Made by a program: the position numbers and the translations under genes
DNA from: Hyphomicrobiales bacterium
GTDB taxonomy: Bacteria; Pseudomonadota; Alphaproteobacteria; Rhizobiales; Aestuariivirgaceae
Length of the DNA: 25,101 nucleotides
Assembly: GCA_023266715.1 (NCBI GenBank)
Contig: JAHFPK010000008.1
Span: 1-25,101, forward strand
Direction: 5' to 3'
The notes under the pieces: generated by a model
Told to the model about the DNA's origin: nothing
Databases searched by the model: none
The model's input: the letters and a program-made list of their open reading frames with translations, nothing else
Shown: piece by piece, positions 1 through 8,158 of the stretch
Layout: each line of letters starts with the position of its first letter
How positions within the stretch are numbered: the stretch's first letter is position 1

Positions 1-2
1 AA

Positions 3-716
3 TTCCTGGCTGGTGGTTTTTCCGGTGTCATGCTGGTTGACCGCAACCAGGACAGGCTTTCGGCAACACAAAGGAATTTGGGCAAGGGCGCAGAAGTTTT
101 TGCCGGCGATCTGCGTGAGATCAATACAATCACGGGCTCCGTCGCCAAGGCAATGAAAAGTTTTGGCCGACTTGATGTTCTCGTGAATGCGGCGGGCAAT
201 ACTGAGCGCTGCGGCATTGCAGATACCACTCCCGAGGCCTTTGACCGCCTGTTCGAGGTGAACGTGAAAGCGCCCCTGCTGATGATGCAGGAGGCGGCCA
301 AGCACATGGTGCCTGCAAAGTCTGGCGTGATCATCAACATTGCCAGCATGCTGGCCTATGGCGGCCCGCCAAACCTTGGCACCTATGCGGCTTCAAAGGC
401 CGCTCTCATGACGCTGTCGCGCAATGCAGCCAATGCCTTCAAGCGTGACGGAGTGCGGGTGTTCTGCGTGAATTTGGGCTGGACTCTGACAGATGGCGAG
501 CATGAGCTGCAAACCGGATTTCACAAGCTGCCGCAGGACTGGGCGGAAACAATGGGCGCGCGCATGCCGTTTGGAAGGCTGATTACAGCCGACGATGTGG
601 CAGGGCTTTGCGCTTTTCTGGTTTCACCACCAGCGCAGATGATGACGGGTGCGGTGATTGACTATGAGCAAATGCCAGTGGGCACCTATGACAGCCACCC
701 GGCACTTAGCCCGTAA
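3..716 (+). CDS. SDR family oxidoreductase, 5' end outside the window
   Basis: The reading frame is open to the left edge, so the gene starts upstream and the TGxxxGxG cofactor loop is not visible. What remains is a classical short-chain dehydrogenase/reductase. An acidic residue follows the second strand (VDRN, pointing to NAD preference), then come NAAG (LVNAAG), a Ser in the INIAS strand, and the YAASK catalytic Tyr/Lys pair. The C-terminal stretch includes a long substrate loop rich in Trp and Pro. The frame overlaps the tail of the convergent LysR gene by 11 bp. The substrate cannot be read from the sequence; an oxidoreductase of polyol or sugar catabolism is one possibility. The call is firm at family level only. 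Confidence 0.9.
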   Translation, partial: FLAGGFSGVMLVDRNQDRLSATQRNLGKGAEVFAGDLREINTITGSVAKAMKSFGRLDVLVNAAGNTERCGIADTTPEAFDRLFEVNVKAPLLMMQEAAKHMVPAKSGVIINIASMLAYGGPPNLGTYAASKAALMTLSRNAANAFKRDGVRVFCVNLGWTLTDGEHELQTGFHKLPQDWAETMGARMPFGRLITADDVAGLCAFLVSPPAQMMTGAVIDYEQMPVGTYDSHPALSP

Positions 717-1620
717 CGCCTGCTTCCTTCAAGCTCCATTCGCGGAAGGCCTTCACCATGGGTGCTTCTGCGGTCTCGATGGGCGAGATGACGTGATAGG
801 CAAATTGGGTTGGGGCACGCAGCGACAGTTCAAAGGGTTTGACCAGGCGGCCCTTTGCCAAATCATCTGCCACGAGATTTGAATCACCCAGCGCCACACC
901 CTGGCCGTCGATCGCTGCCTGAACCGCGAGCGATGTCTGGCTGAAATGGAGGCCGCGCGTATCGTCAAATTCTCTGATGCCCGCAGCCAGCATCCACATG
1001 CGCCAGTTGGGCCAAGGCAAGCCCTGGGCTTCCCAATCCAGGTGAATTAGCTGGTGGTGCAGGAGGTCGCGCGGCGTGTTGAGCGGCTTGCTCTTGGTAA
1101 TGAGCCTTGGGCTGCATACGGGAAAAACTTTTTCATGAAACAGGAGATCAGCGCGAAGACCTGGATACTTCCCATCCCCAAAGCGGATTGCGATATCAAC
1201 ATCGTCGCGGTCAAAGTCAAGTACGGTGGTTGAGACATTCACGCGGACATCGGCGCCGGGCACGGTGGCGAGGAACCGGTCTAAGCGCGGTACCAGCCAC
1301 TTGGCCGCAATGGATGGCGATGCCGTGACTTTCAGATGCTTCTGGTTTTCAAGTTTTCGGATGCGCTGCAGGGCACGGGTGAGAGACTCCAGGGATTCAA
1401 CGGCGGCGGCGCGCAGAATTTCGCCTTCCCGGGTCAGGCGCATGCTGCGGCTGGTGCGGGCAAATAGTGAAATGCCGAGCTGCTCCTCCAATTCCTTGAT
1501 CTGATGGCTGATGGCGGCAGGGGTGACGCCCATGTCGGAGGCCGCACGGGTGAAGCTCAAATGCCGCGCGGCGGCATCAAAGGCGCGGAGGGAGCGGAGG
1601 CCTGGGAAGAGATCGAGCAT
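706..1620 (-). CDS. LysR family transcriptional regulator (GcvA-like)
   Basis: A 304-residue protein of normal LysR length. The winged helix-turn-helix lies at roughly residues 6-65, with the typical pattern LRAFDAAARHLSFTRAA, then TPAAISHQIKELEEQLG and LFARTSR. A periplasmic-binding-like effector domain follows from about residue 92. The opening PGLRSLRAFDAAARHLSFT resembles the GcvA/AmpR subgroup. It ends tail to tail with the SDR gene (11 bp overlap) and is divergent from a short ORF. The 110-bp AT-rich intergenic stretch holds a perfect 9-bp inverted repeat, a candidate binding site. The target could be the short ORF, the gene itself, or the SDR locus; the sequence does not decide. Confidence 0.95.
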   Translation of the reverse strand: MLDLFPGLRSLRAFDAAARHLSFTRAASDMGVTPAAISHQIKELEEQLGISLFARTSRSMRLTREGEILRAAAVESLESLTRALQRIRKLENQKHLKVTASPSIAAKWLVPRLDRFLATVPGADVRVNVSTTVLDFDRDDVDIAIRFGDGKYPGLRADLLFHEKVFPVCSPRLITKSKPLNTPRDLLHHQLIHLDWEAQGLPWPNWRMWMLAAGIREFDDTRGLHFSQTSLAVQAAIDGQGVALGDSNLVADDLAKGRLVKPFELSLRAPTQFAYHVISPIETAEAPMVKAFREWSLKEAGVTG

Positions 1621-1640
1621 GGCACATCTTCAAATATAAT

Positions 1641-1709
1641 TTGTTGATGTAATGAAAACTAGTCGTTTGCACAAGTAAATACAATGATATAAGTTTGAAT
1701 CATCAACAA
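1641..1709. promoter_or_regulatory. Divergent control region with a widely spaced 9-bp inverted repeat
   Basis: TTGTTGATG at 1641-1649 is repeated inverted as CATCAACAA at 1701-1709, in an AT-rich spacer between the LysR gene and the short ORF at 1732. A plus-strand promoter-like pair, TTTGCA (1666-1671) and TATAAG (1688-1693) with a 16-bp spacer, lies between the arms. LysR proteins usually bind dyads upstream of divergent promoters, so a role as operator is plausible but not proven. The 51-bp spacing is wide for a single LysR site. Confidence 0.35.
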
Positions 1710-1731
1710 TAATTAACAAAAGTTAAACATT

Positions 1732-1893
1732 ATGACACATGCTTCCTGCCAGACTGCGCAACCTGAATATCGCATTTCCACTCAGGGTTTCTGGGCCAAA
1801 CTGCGCCTGGCTTTTGCGGGCTCAGATACGGCATCTGCAGTTATCGCGGAAAACAACAGAATTCGCGCAAGTGGCCGTCACTGGCTGATGTAA
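1732..1893 (+). CDS. Small hypothetical protein (53 aa)
   Basis: A 53-codon frame from ATG to TAA, reading MTHASCQTAQPEYRIS and ending in SGRHWLM. The function is unknown to me. It fills most of the gap between the LysR gene and the caiD-like gene, is preceded by a plausible promoter, and has balanced composition without obvious low complexity. No membrane segment or signal peptide is apparent. The C-terminal half is basic (NNRIRASGRHW), which would fit a nucleic-acid- or partner-binding peptide. The upstream AGTTAAACATT is only a weak ribosome-binding site. It could be chance, but position and orientation next to a divergent regulator favour a real small gene. Confidence 0.45.
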   Translation: MTHASCQTAQPEYRISTQGFWAKLRLAFAGSDTASAVIAENNRIRASGRHWLM

Positions 1894-1897
1894 GAAT

Positions 1898-2680
1898 TCA
1901 TCGACCTTTCCACACAGGCTTGCGTTTTTCGGCGAAAGCTTTCGCACCCTCAAGCTGATCTTCACTGGAATAGAGCTTGTCCACGGTTGGCAATTTTCGC
2001 TTGGTGACCAAATCGAAGGCCCGCTGCACGGGCAGATGCATGGTCTCGCGCAGGGTTTCCTTGATAGCGGCAAAGACCAGTGGCGGACCATCGGCCAGCA
2101 TGGCGGCGATGGCACGGGCGCGTGGCATCAAGTCTGCGGCGGGAACAATTTCATTGATGATGCCCCAATGTTTTGCTTCGGCGGCACTGAAGCGCCTTCC
2201 GGTGAAAAGCATTTCGGTTGCCACATGATAGGGAATGCGGCGCGGAAGCTTTATTGTTGCGGCATCGGCCAAGGTACCTGAATTGATTTCTGGCAGGGCG
2301 AAGGTCGCATGCTCGGCGGCGATGATGATGTCGGCCGAAATCATGATTTCAAAACCACCGCCAAAGGCCAAGCCATTCACCGCAGCAATGACAGGCTTGT
2401 TGAGGCGCGGCAGTTCCTGCAACCCGCCAAAGCCGCCAACGCCGTAGTTGGCATCGGGAGCTTCGCCTTCGGCCGCGGCCTTGAGATCCCAGCCGGGACA
2501 GAAGAATTTATCGCCAGCGGCTGTGAGAATGGCCACGCGCAATTCCGGATCGTCCCTGAACTTCATGAAGACATCGCCCATGATGCGGCTGGTTGCGGCA
2601 TCGATGGCATTTGCCTTGGGGCGATTGATGGTGACTTCGAGGATGGCGCCATGGCGTTCGGTTGTGATGGGTGAGGTCAT
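1898..2680 (-). CDS. caiD: Carnitinyl-CoA dehydratase / crotonobetainyl-CoA hydratase (CaiD-like)
   Basis: A 260-residue crotonase-fold enzyme that closely follows the E. coli CaiD pattern as I recall it: RPKANAIDA near residue 20, GWDLKAAAEGEAPDA at 63-77, KPVIAAVNG with AFGGGFE at 105-111, and the C-terminal AFAEKR-P-VWKGR. Glu111 and Glu131 sit where the acid/base pair of this family lies. CaiD reversibly hydrates crotonobetainyl-CoA to L-carnitinyl-CoA in the cytosol. The segment after Glu131 (INSGTLADAATIKLP) differs from the E. coli version as remembered. It is the last gene of the operon. Its ATG lies one base after the stop of the ligase gene, with GGAGAG overlapping that stop as ribosome-binding site. 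Confidence 0.88.
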   Translation of the reverse strand: MTSPITTERHGAILEVTINRPKANAIDAATSRIMGDVFMKFRDDPELRVAILTAAGDKFFCPGWDLKAAAEGEAPDANYGVGGFGGLQELPRLNKPVIAAVNGLAFGGGFEIMISADIIIAAEHATFALPEINSGTLADAATIKLPRRIPYHVATEMLFTGRRFSAAEAKHWGIINEIVPAADLMPRARAIAAMLADGPPLVFAAIKETLRETMHLPVQRAFDLVTKRKLPTVDKLYSSEDQLEGAKAFAEKRKPVWKGR

Positions 2681-2681
2681 G

Positions 2682-4721
2682 TCAGTCTCTCCGCATACGA
2701 ATCAAGGCATCCACTGCCACGGCGCCCTTGGGAAGCACGAGCAGGGGGTTTACATCAAGTTCCTCGATATGGGCACTGTGAGCTTTGGCGAAGCTGGCGA
2801 CGGCCAAAACTGCATCGATGACTGCCTTCTGATCGCCAGATTTACCACGGAAGCCGTCAACGAGTTTCCATACCTTGAGGGATTTGAGAGCGCGGGTGAT
2901 TTCTTCCCGTGAAGTTGGCAACAATAATGTCGCGCTGTCCTTCAGGAGCTCGGTGAGAACACCGCCCGCGCCAATGACGAGGGCAGGTCCGAATTGTGGA
3001 TCATTTTTGAGGCCGATGATCAGCTCGGCGACAGCGCCCGTGACCATGCGTTCAACCAGCACATCTGGTGCGAGCTTTTCCATTTTGCGGGCAGTGGCTT
3101 CCGCTTCTTCGATTGTCTTGATGTTCAGTGCGACACCACCCGCTTCAGTCTTATGGGCAATTGCAGCAGACGAGGTTTTGATGGTGACGGGGAAACCAAG
3201 TTGCTTGGCAACTTCTGCAGCTTCGCTCGCTTTACAGACCCGACCTTCCGGCACGGGGAGGCCAAATGTTTTCAGAAGGGTCTTGGCGTCATGTTCGCTG
3301 AGCGTGTACGCGTTTGCGCTCGTTGAATGGGGTGTATTCAGAACGGGTAGGGTTTCGGTGCGCGCCCAATTTTTGCCAATGAATGCTGCGGCCTCAAAAG
3401 CCGCGAGCGTGTCATCAAGGCCCATCATGGGGGCAACGCCCTTGGAGGCCAGATCGGCGGCGACCTCGGGGAGCATGCATTCGGGAAGTGAGGCGGTGAC
3501 AACGGCGCGCGCGCCAGCAATTTTTGCCGCATTGGCATAGGCCTTTGCCGCAACGATCCAAGCGGCGGGATTGTTTCCCGGCTTGGTTGGCGCATCCAGG
3601 ATCAGCACGCCTGCATCAAAGCCGCCACGCAGCACGGCTGAATAGGTTGCCGTCAAATTGTCGAACTGGTCCCAGATGAAGGTGTGATAGTCCAGTGGAT
3701 TGTCGATTGAGACATATTCATTGAGGGTGGCTGCCACCTCTGCCTTTGTTTTCGGATCAAACGGCGGGAAGCTCACTTTCCGCTCCAGCGCCATGTCGGC
3801 AATGAGGGCCGCTTCACCCCCCGAACAGCTCATGGAAACGAGCCGGCTGTCCTTGAGCGGGCCGCCGTGGTGGAGAAACTTCAAAGTCTCCACAAAGGCG
3901 GTCACCGACTTTATGCGGGCGATGCCGTAACGCTCGAACAACGCGTCATAGAGGGTGTCGGAGCCGGCGAGCGATGACGTGTGGCTCATGGCCACTTTCG
4001 CTCCTTGCTCCGAGCGGCCGGTTTTCAGGGCGATCACCGGCTTTTTGAGCCTGCGGGCGATTTCGGCGGCACGGGCAAAGGCTGCCACATCAGTCAGGCC
4101 TTCGATATGGAGGCCAATGGCCGTGATGTGCTCATCGTGGGCGAGCGCCTCCAGCATTTGGGCCATGTCAATGTCGGCCTGGTTGCCGATGGCAAAGATG
4201 CAGGCGAGCGGCAAGGCGCGGCGGGTGAAGGTGAAGTTGCAGGCGATGTTGCCGGACTGGGTAATAATGGCAACGCCCTTGTCGATGATTTCCATGCCAT
4301 GTTCGTCGGGCCAGGGGGCGACGCGGGCGAGGCAATTTACGAATCCGTAGCAATTGGGGCCCATGAGCGGCATGCCATCTGCCGCTTCGAGCAGCTCCAT
4401 CTGGAGATGGGCATCGCCTGTTTCGGCGAAACCCGAAGCGTAGATCACCGCCCCGCCGCAGCCCTTTTTCCGCAGTTCACGGACGATTTCGATTGTGGGT
4501 TCGCGCTTGATGGCCACGAAGGCGGCATCGGGCGCGCCGTCGATATCGGCAACCGACTTGACACAGGCAATGCCGCCGAGATTTTCGCGCTTGGGGTGGA
4601 CGGCCCAGATTTTTCCGGTAAAGCCCAGTTCCCGCGTGCGGCGGATGGCGACTTCGCATTCTCCGCCGCCAATGAAGACGATGGATTTGGGATGGAGGAG
4701 GGAAGTGAGGTTACGCGACAA
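2682..4721 (-). CDS. Acyl-CoA ligase, NDP-forming type (putative gamma-butyrobetaine/carnitine CoA ligase)
   Basis: A 679-residue single-chain member of the acetate-CoA ligase (ADP-forming)/acyl-CoA synthetase family. A CoA-binding Rossmann domain begins at about residue 10, followed by GPNCYG (121-126). The succinyl-CoA-ligase-like part carries SHTSSLAG with the probable phosphohistidine His247. A C-terminal ATP-grasp domain runs from about 474 to 679 (LLKTFGLPVPEG, IAHKTEAGG). The start is TTG two bases after the stop of the acyl-CoA dehydrogenase gene; no ATG fits the conserved N-terminus better. In this operon it is best placed to activate gamma-butyrobetaine, and perhaps carnitine or crotonobetaine, in place of the AMP-forming CaiC or the CoA-transferase CaiB of enterobacteria. 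The substrate is inferred from context. Confidence 0.82.
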   Translation of the reverse strand: MSRNLTSLLHPKSIVFIGGGECEVAIRRTRELGFTGKIWAVHPKRENLGGIACVKSVADIDGAPDAAFVAIKREPTIEIVRELRKKGCGGAVIYASGFAETGDAHLQMELLEAADGMPLMGPNCYGFVNCLARVAPWPDEHGMEIIDKGVAIITQSGNIACNFTFTRRALPLACIFAIGNQADIDMAQMLEALAHDEHITAIGLHIEGLTDVAAFARAAEIARRLKKPVIALKTGRSEQGAKVAMSHTSSLAGSDTLYDALFERYGIARIKSVTAFVETLKFLHHGGPLKDSRLVSMSCSGGEAALIADMALERKVSFPPFDPKTKAEVAATLNEYVSIDNPLDYHTFIWDQFDNLTATYSAVLRGGFDAGVLILDAPTKPGNNPAAWIVAAKAYANAAKIAGARAVVTASLPECMLPEVAADLASKGVAPMMGLDDTLAAFEAAAFIGKNWARTETLPVLNTPHSTSANAYTLSEHDAKTLLKTFGLPVPEGRVCKASEAAEVAKQLGFPVTIKTSSAAIAHKTEAGGVALNIKTIEEAEATARKMEKLAPDVLVERMVTGAVAELIIGLKNDPQFGPALVIGAGGVLTELLKDSATLLLPTSREEITRALKSLKVWKLVDGFRGKSGDQKAVIDAVLAVASFAKAHSAHIEELDVNPLLVLPKGAVAVDALIRMRRD

Positions 4722-4723
4722 GA

Positions 4724-5887
4724 TCAGCCACCCAGAGGCCGCAGCAAGGCACGCGAGATGATGTGGCGCTGGATTTCCGAGGTGCCTTCCCAGATGCGTT
4801 CAACCCTGGCATCGCGCCAGATGCGCTCCAAGGGCAGATCGGACATCAGACCCATGCCGCCGTGAATCTGGATGGCTTCATCGGCGATGAAGGCCAGAAC
4901 TTCGGTGGCTTTCAGTTTGGCCATGGCCATGTCCATGTCAGTGACGGTTTTCTGGTCAAATTTCCATGCTGCCTCAAGGGTGAGTAGTTCGGCGGCTTTT
5001 AGCTCTACAGCCATGTCCGCGAGCTTAAATGAAACGCCCTGGAACTTGCCGATCTGCTGGCCGAACTGGTGGCGGTCCACGGCATATTGTTTCGCATGTT
5101 CCATGGCACGTTCGGCGCGGCCAATACAGGTTGCGGCGACCTGCAGGCGGGTGGCGCCGAGCCATTCATTGGCGACCTCGAAGCCCTTGTGCAGTTCGCC
5201 GAGAATTTGCGACTTGTGCAAGCGGCAGTCAGTAAATTCAAGAATGCAGTTGTTGTAGCCGCGATGGGAGACGTTTTTGTAGCCGTCGCGTACGGTGAAG
5301 CCCTTGGTGCCCTTGTCCACAAGGAAGGCGGTGATAAGTTTTTTCTTGCCGCGTGGCGTATCTTCTTCACCCGTGGCGGCAAAAAGAATGCAGAAGGTGG
5401 CTTCATCAGCGTGGCTGATGAAATGCTTGGTGCCGTTAATGATGAAATCATCGCCATCCTGTCGGGCTGCGCATTTCATGCCGCGCACGTCAGAACCCAC
5501 GCCGGGTTCGGTCATGGCGAGGCAATCCACCATTTTTCCGACAACGGCGGGGAAGAGATATTTCTCGCGCTGTTCGCCAACACAGGCCATGAGGATGTTG
5601 GAAGGTCTTGCCACGCAATTCCAATGCAGCGCGTAATTGGCACGGCCCAGTTCCTTTTCGTAGAGAACCCAGGTCAGCGTATCAAGGCCAGCACCGCCTG
5701 CTTCCGCGGGCATATTGGCGGCATAGAGGCCGGCGGCAATGGCCTTAGCTTTTATTTCTTCGCGCAGGGCAGGTCGCAAGACTCCTGTATTTTCAATCTC
5801 GACTTCGTGGGGATAGAGTTCATTGACGACGAATTCTCGCGTCGTCTTGATGATCATGTCCTGTTCTTCGGAGAGCTTGAAATCCAT
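4724..5887 (-). CDS. Acyl-CoA dehydrogenase (putative gamma-butyrobetainyl-CoA dehydrogenase)
   Basis: A 387-residue FAD flavoprotein of standard acyl-CoA dehydrogenase length. It has the signature CLAMTEPGVGSDV (122-134), the RxxFGxxIGxFQ region near 272-283 (RHQFGQQIGKFQG), QIHGGMGLM (340-348), and the catalytic base Glu367 in WEGTSEIQ. Chemically it would introduce a 2,3 double bond and pass electrons to ETF. Next to a CaiD-type hydratase and a CoA ligase, the most economical reading is oxidation of gamma-butyrobetainyl-CoA to crotonobetainyl-CoA (CaiA catalyses the reverse reaction in E. coli). It sits between the SDR (6 bp upstream) and the ligase (2 bp downstream), so translation is probably coupled. 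The exact substrate is not provable from sequence. Confidence 0.88.
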   Translation of the reverse strand: MDFKLSEEQDMIIKTTREFVVNELYPHEVEIENTGVLRPALREEIKAKAIAAGLYAANMPAEAGGAGLDTLTWVLYEKELGRANYALHWNCVARPSNILMACVGEQREKYLFPAVVGKMVDCLAMTEPGVGSDVRGMKCAARQDGDDFIINGTKHFISHADEATFCILFAATGEEDTPRGKKKLITAFLVDKGTKGFTVRDGYKNVSHRGYNNCILEFTDCRLHKSQILGELHKGFEVANEWLGATRLQVAATCIGRAERAMEHAKQYAVDRHQFGQQIGKFQGVSFKLADMAVELKAAELLTLEAAWKFDQKTVTDMDMAMAKLKATEVLAFIADEAIQIHGGMGLMSDLPLERIWRDARVERIWEGTSEIQRHIISRALLRPLGG

Positions 5888-5893
5888 GTGGGC

Positions 5894-6661
5894 CTACCTG
5901 ATGTGCATGGTTTCGAGGTGGCCATCGACGGCGATATCCTGGCCGTTGACCATCTTGGCGGCGGGGCTTGAAAGGAAGAGGCACATGTCGGCGATCTCTT
6001 CCGGCTCGACGAAACGGGGGATGGATTGTGCCCAGGTCATTTCCTTGGCAACGACATCGAAAGCAACACCGCGAATTTTAGCTTCGCCCTGGATGACGCG
6101 ATTGATGCGATCACCACGCACGGCACCGGGGCAGATGGCATTGCAGCGCACGTTGTGGGGTCCGAGTTCGATAGCCAGCGACTTCGTGAGGCCGATCACC
6201 GCCCATTTTGCGGCGGCATAGGGTGTGCGGTTACCGAAGCCATATTGGCCCGCGGTGGACGAAAGATTGATGATGTTGCCGGAGCCTTGGGCCTTCATCA
6301 CTGGAGCAGCACGCCTTGCGCAGAGAAAGTGCGAGTCCAAACAAATTGCTAGGCACTCTTTCCAGTCAGCATATTCCACATCATCGATGGGTGCCGTTGG
6401 TCCCTTGATCCCGGCATTGTTCACCAATACGTCCAAACCGCCCAGATCTTCCAGCACCTCGTCGAACCAGGCGTCCACCTCGGCCTCATTTGCCACGTTT
6501 ACGTGGGTTGCGGCGATGTCAGGAAATTCTTCGCGGAAGGCGGCAAGTGCCTGCTCGTTGACGTCGCAGATATGGACCTTGGCGCCATCGTCATAAAAGG
6601 CCTTGGCAATGGCGCGGCCAATCCCTGCGGCGGCTGCGGTGATCATGACGCGCTGTTTCAT
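5894..6661 (-). CDS. SDR family oxidoreductase in the carnitine operon, substrate unassigned
   Basis: A 255-residue classical SDR. The cofactor loop is a variant, TAAAAGIG (8-15), with Ala where Gly is usual. NNAG lies at 81-84 and the catalytic set is Ser135, Tyr148 and Lys152 (YAAAK). Asp33 (ICDVN) suggests NAD rather than NADP. The ATG follows the carnitine dehydrogenase stop by two bases, with AGAGGAAG overlapping that stop. The core route from gamma-butyrobetaine to glycine betaine does not need a second dehydrogenase. D-carnitine dehydrogenase, described from Agrobacterium with SDR-sized subunits, is one candidate role; a 3-hydroxyacyl-CoA dehydrogenase acting on carnitinyl-CoA is another. 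Family assignment is firm; role is open. Confidence 0.9.
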   Translation of the reverse strand: MKQRVMITAAAAGIGRAIAKAFYDDGAKVHICDVNEQALAAFREEFPDIAATHVNVANEAEVDAWFDEVLEDLGGLDVLVNNAGIKGPTAPIDDVEYADWKECLAICLDSHFLCARRAAPVMKAQGSGNIINLSSTAGQYGFGNRTPYAAAKWAVIGLTKSLAIELGPHNVRCNAICPGAVRGDRINRVIQGEAKIRGVAFDVVAKEMTWAQSIPRFVEPEEIADMCLFLSSPAAKMVNGQDIAVDGHLETMHIR

Positions 6662-6663
6662 GC

Positions 6664-8139
6664 CTACTTCCTCTTGACCTGCATGACACTGCCCATCTCC
6701 CTTGGCTTCTTCAGCTTCTTGTGGGCTTTGCCGATTTTGGAGAGAGCTTCATACAGGTCGCTGCGCATGGGAACAACTTTTCCGGCCTTCTGGTTCACAT
6801 GCAACTGCATTATTTCATTAGTGGCGACCAGTTCCTTGGTCTTGCCGTGATACATGCGGTGGAAGAGGTGCATGCGCTTTTCATCGCAGCCCAGCACATG
6901 GGTTTCAATCCAGAAGACTTCGCCGAGTTTCATTTCCCTGTAGTAATTGACGTGAGTTTCGGCAGTGAAGAAGGTGTTTCCGGTGGCCCTGTAGGCTTCA
7001 TCGTCGCCGATGTAGCGGAAGAATGCATCGAGTCCGTCGCCGAAGGCTGTGAGGTAGGCGGCGTCGGTCATGTGGCCGTTGTAGTCGAGCCAGGCGGAAA
7101 GCACTTCGCCTTTGTGGAGCTTTACCGGGCCATCAAGCTTGTCGGATTTTTTCCAGCGTTTGGCCTTGGTTCCCTGTTTTGCCTCATCGCGCGCCAGCAC
7201 AAGACCGGCCCCCACCTTGTGATGTTTGAACAGGCGCATCATATCGACCAGCACATCATTGCGCTTGGCTTCGATCTCAGCCACGGTTTGGCCTGCGGCT
7301 TGGGCTTCGCAACCGTCAATCAATCGGTTTTGCAGCGTGTCGTTCCATTTCGGGAATGGCAAATCTGTCCAGGGCAGTTCCAAAGTGGGGTCAAACTGCG
7401 AAATGAAATGGCGCATGCCGCCGGGGCCGCCTGCCACGTGGTAGGTCAGAAAGGAACCCATAAAGGCCCAGCGCATGCCGGCGGAGTAGACGATGGAGTC
7501 GTCGATATCGCCGGTGGTGCCGATGTCCTTGTTGAGGATATGCAGCGCCTCCCGCCAGAGTGCCTCCTGCAGCCGGTCGCAGATATAGCCTTCGATTTCT
7601 TTCTTGAGGCGCAGGACATGCATGCCGATGGATTCGAAATATTGACCGGCGTGCTCCATGGCGTCGTTCGAAGTTTTTTCGCCGGGAACGGTTTCGACGA
7701 GTGGCAGGAGATAGACCGGATTGAAGGGATGGCCAATGATCACGCGCTCGGGATGCTTGCATTCCGATTGCAGTTTGGTGGGCAGGAAGCCGGACGAGGA
7801 CGAGGAAATGATCACGTCGGGCCGAGCAAAGGAATCGATGTCGCGGAAGAGCTTGATCTTGAGATCTTCGCGCTCGGGAGCCGCCTCATGGATGAAATCA
7901 GCCTTGGACGCCATCTCCTTGAGATCAGTGGTAAAACTGAGCTTGCCTTTCCTGCCAGTTGCGCCAAGCAATTTGGACATGGAGGGCCAGGCCACATCAA
8001 TGGCGGCGCGGAGTTTGACTTCAGCAGAGGCTTGCACGTCATATGCAATGACATCAAAGCCGCGGATAAGCAGGCGCGCGGCCCAGCCAGCACCGATGAG
8101 GCCGGTTCCGGCGATTCCAACGGTCTTGATTTTGGTCAT
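6664..8139 (-). CDS. lcdH: L-carnitine 3-dehydrogenase fused to a hotdog thioesterase
   Basis: A 491-residue two-domain cytosolic enzyme. Residues 1 to about 325 are a 3-hydroxyacyl-CoA-dehydrogenase-type NAD enzyme, with GTGLIG (11-16) and the catalytic-loop GHPFNPVYLLPLVE around His137. Residues from about 340 form a 4HBT hotdog thioesterase with DYNGHM (352-357). The first half oxidises L-carnitine to 3-dehydrocarnitine; the second half is expected to hydrolyse betainyl-CoA to glycine betaine, a job done by a separate protein (CdhB) in Pseudomonas. Such fusions are known from rhizobia. I chose the ATG at 8139 because GGAG lies 8-9 bases before it; a TTG at 8154 would add five residues but overlaps that ribosome-binding site. 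A palindromic repeat separates it from the upstream gene. Confidence 0.93.
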   Translation of the reverse strand: MTKIKTVGIAGTGLIGAGWAARLLIRGFDVIAYDVQASAEVKLRAAIDVAWPSMSKLLGATGRKGKLSFTTDLKEMASKADFIHEAAPEREDLKIKLFRDIDSFARPDVIISSSSSGFLPTKLQSECKHPERVIIGHPFNPVYLLPLVETVPGEKTSNDAMEHAGQYFESIGMHVLRLKKEIEGYICDRLQEALWREALHILNKDIGTTGDIDDSIVYSAGMRWAFMGSFLTYHVAGGPGGMRHFISQFDPTLELPWTDLPFPKWNDTLQNRLIDGCEAQAAGQTVAEIEAKRNDVLVDMMRLFKHHKVGAGLVLARDEAKQGTKAKRWKKSDKLDGPVKLHKGEVLSAWLDYNGHMTDAAYLTAFGDGLDAFFRYIGDDEAYRATGNTFFTAETHVNYYREMKLGEVFWIETHVLGCDEKRMHLFHRMYHGKTKELVATNEIMQLHVNQKAGKVVPMRSDLYEALSKIGKAHKKLKKPREMGSVMQVKRK

Positions 8140-8158
8140 GAAAGCATTCTCCAACTTT

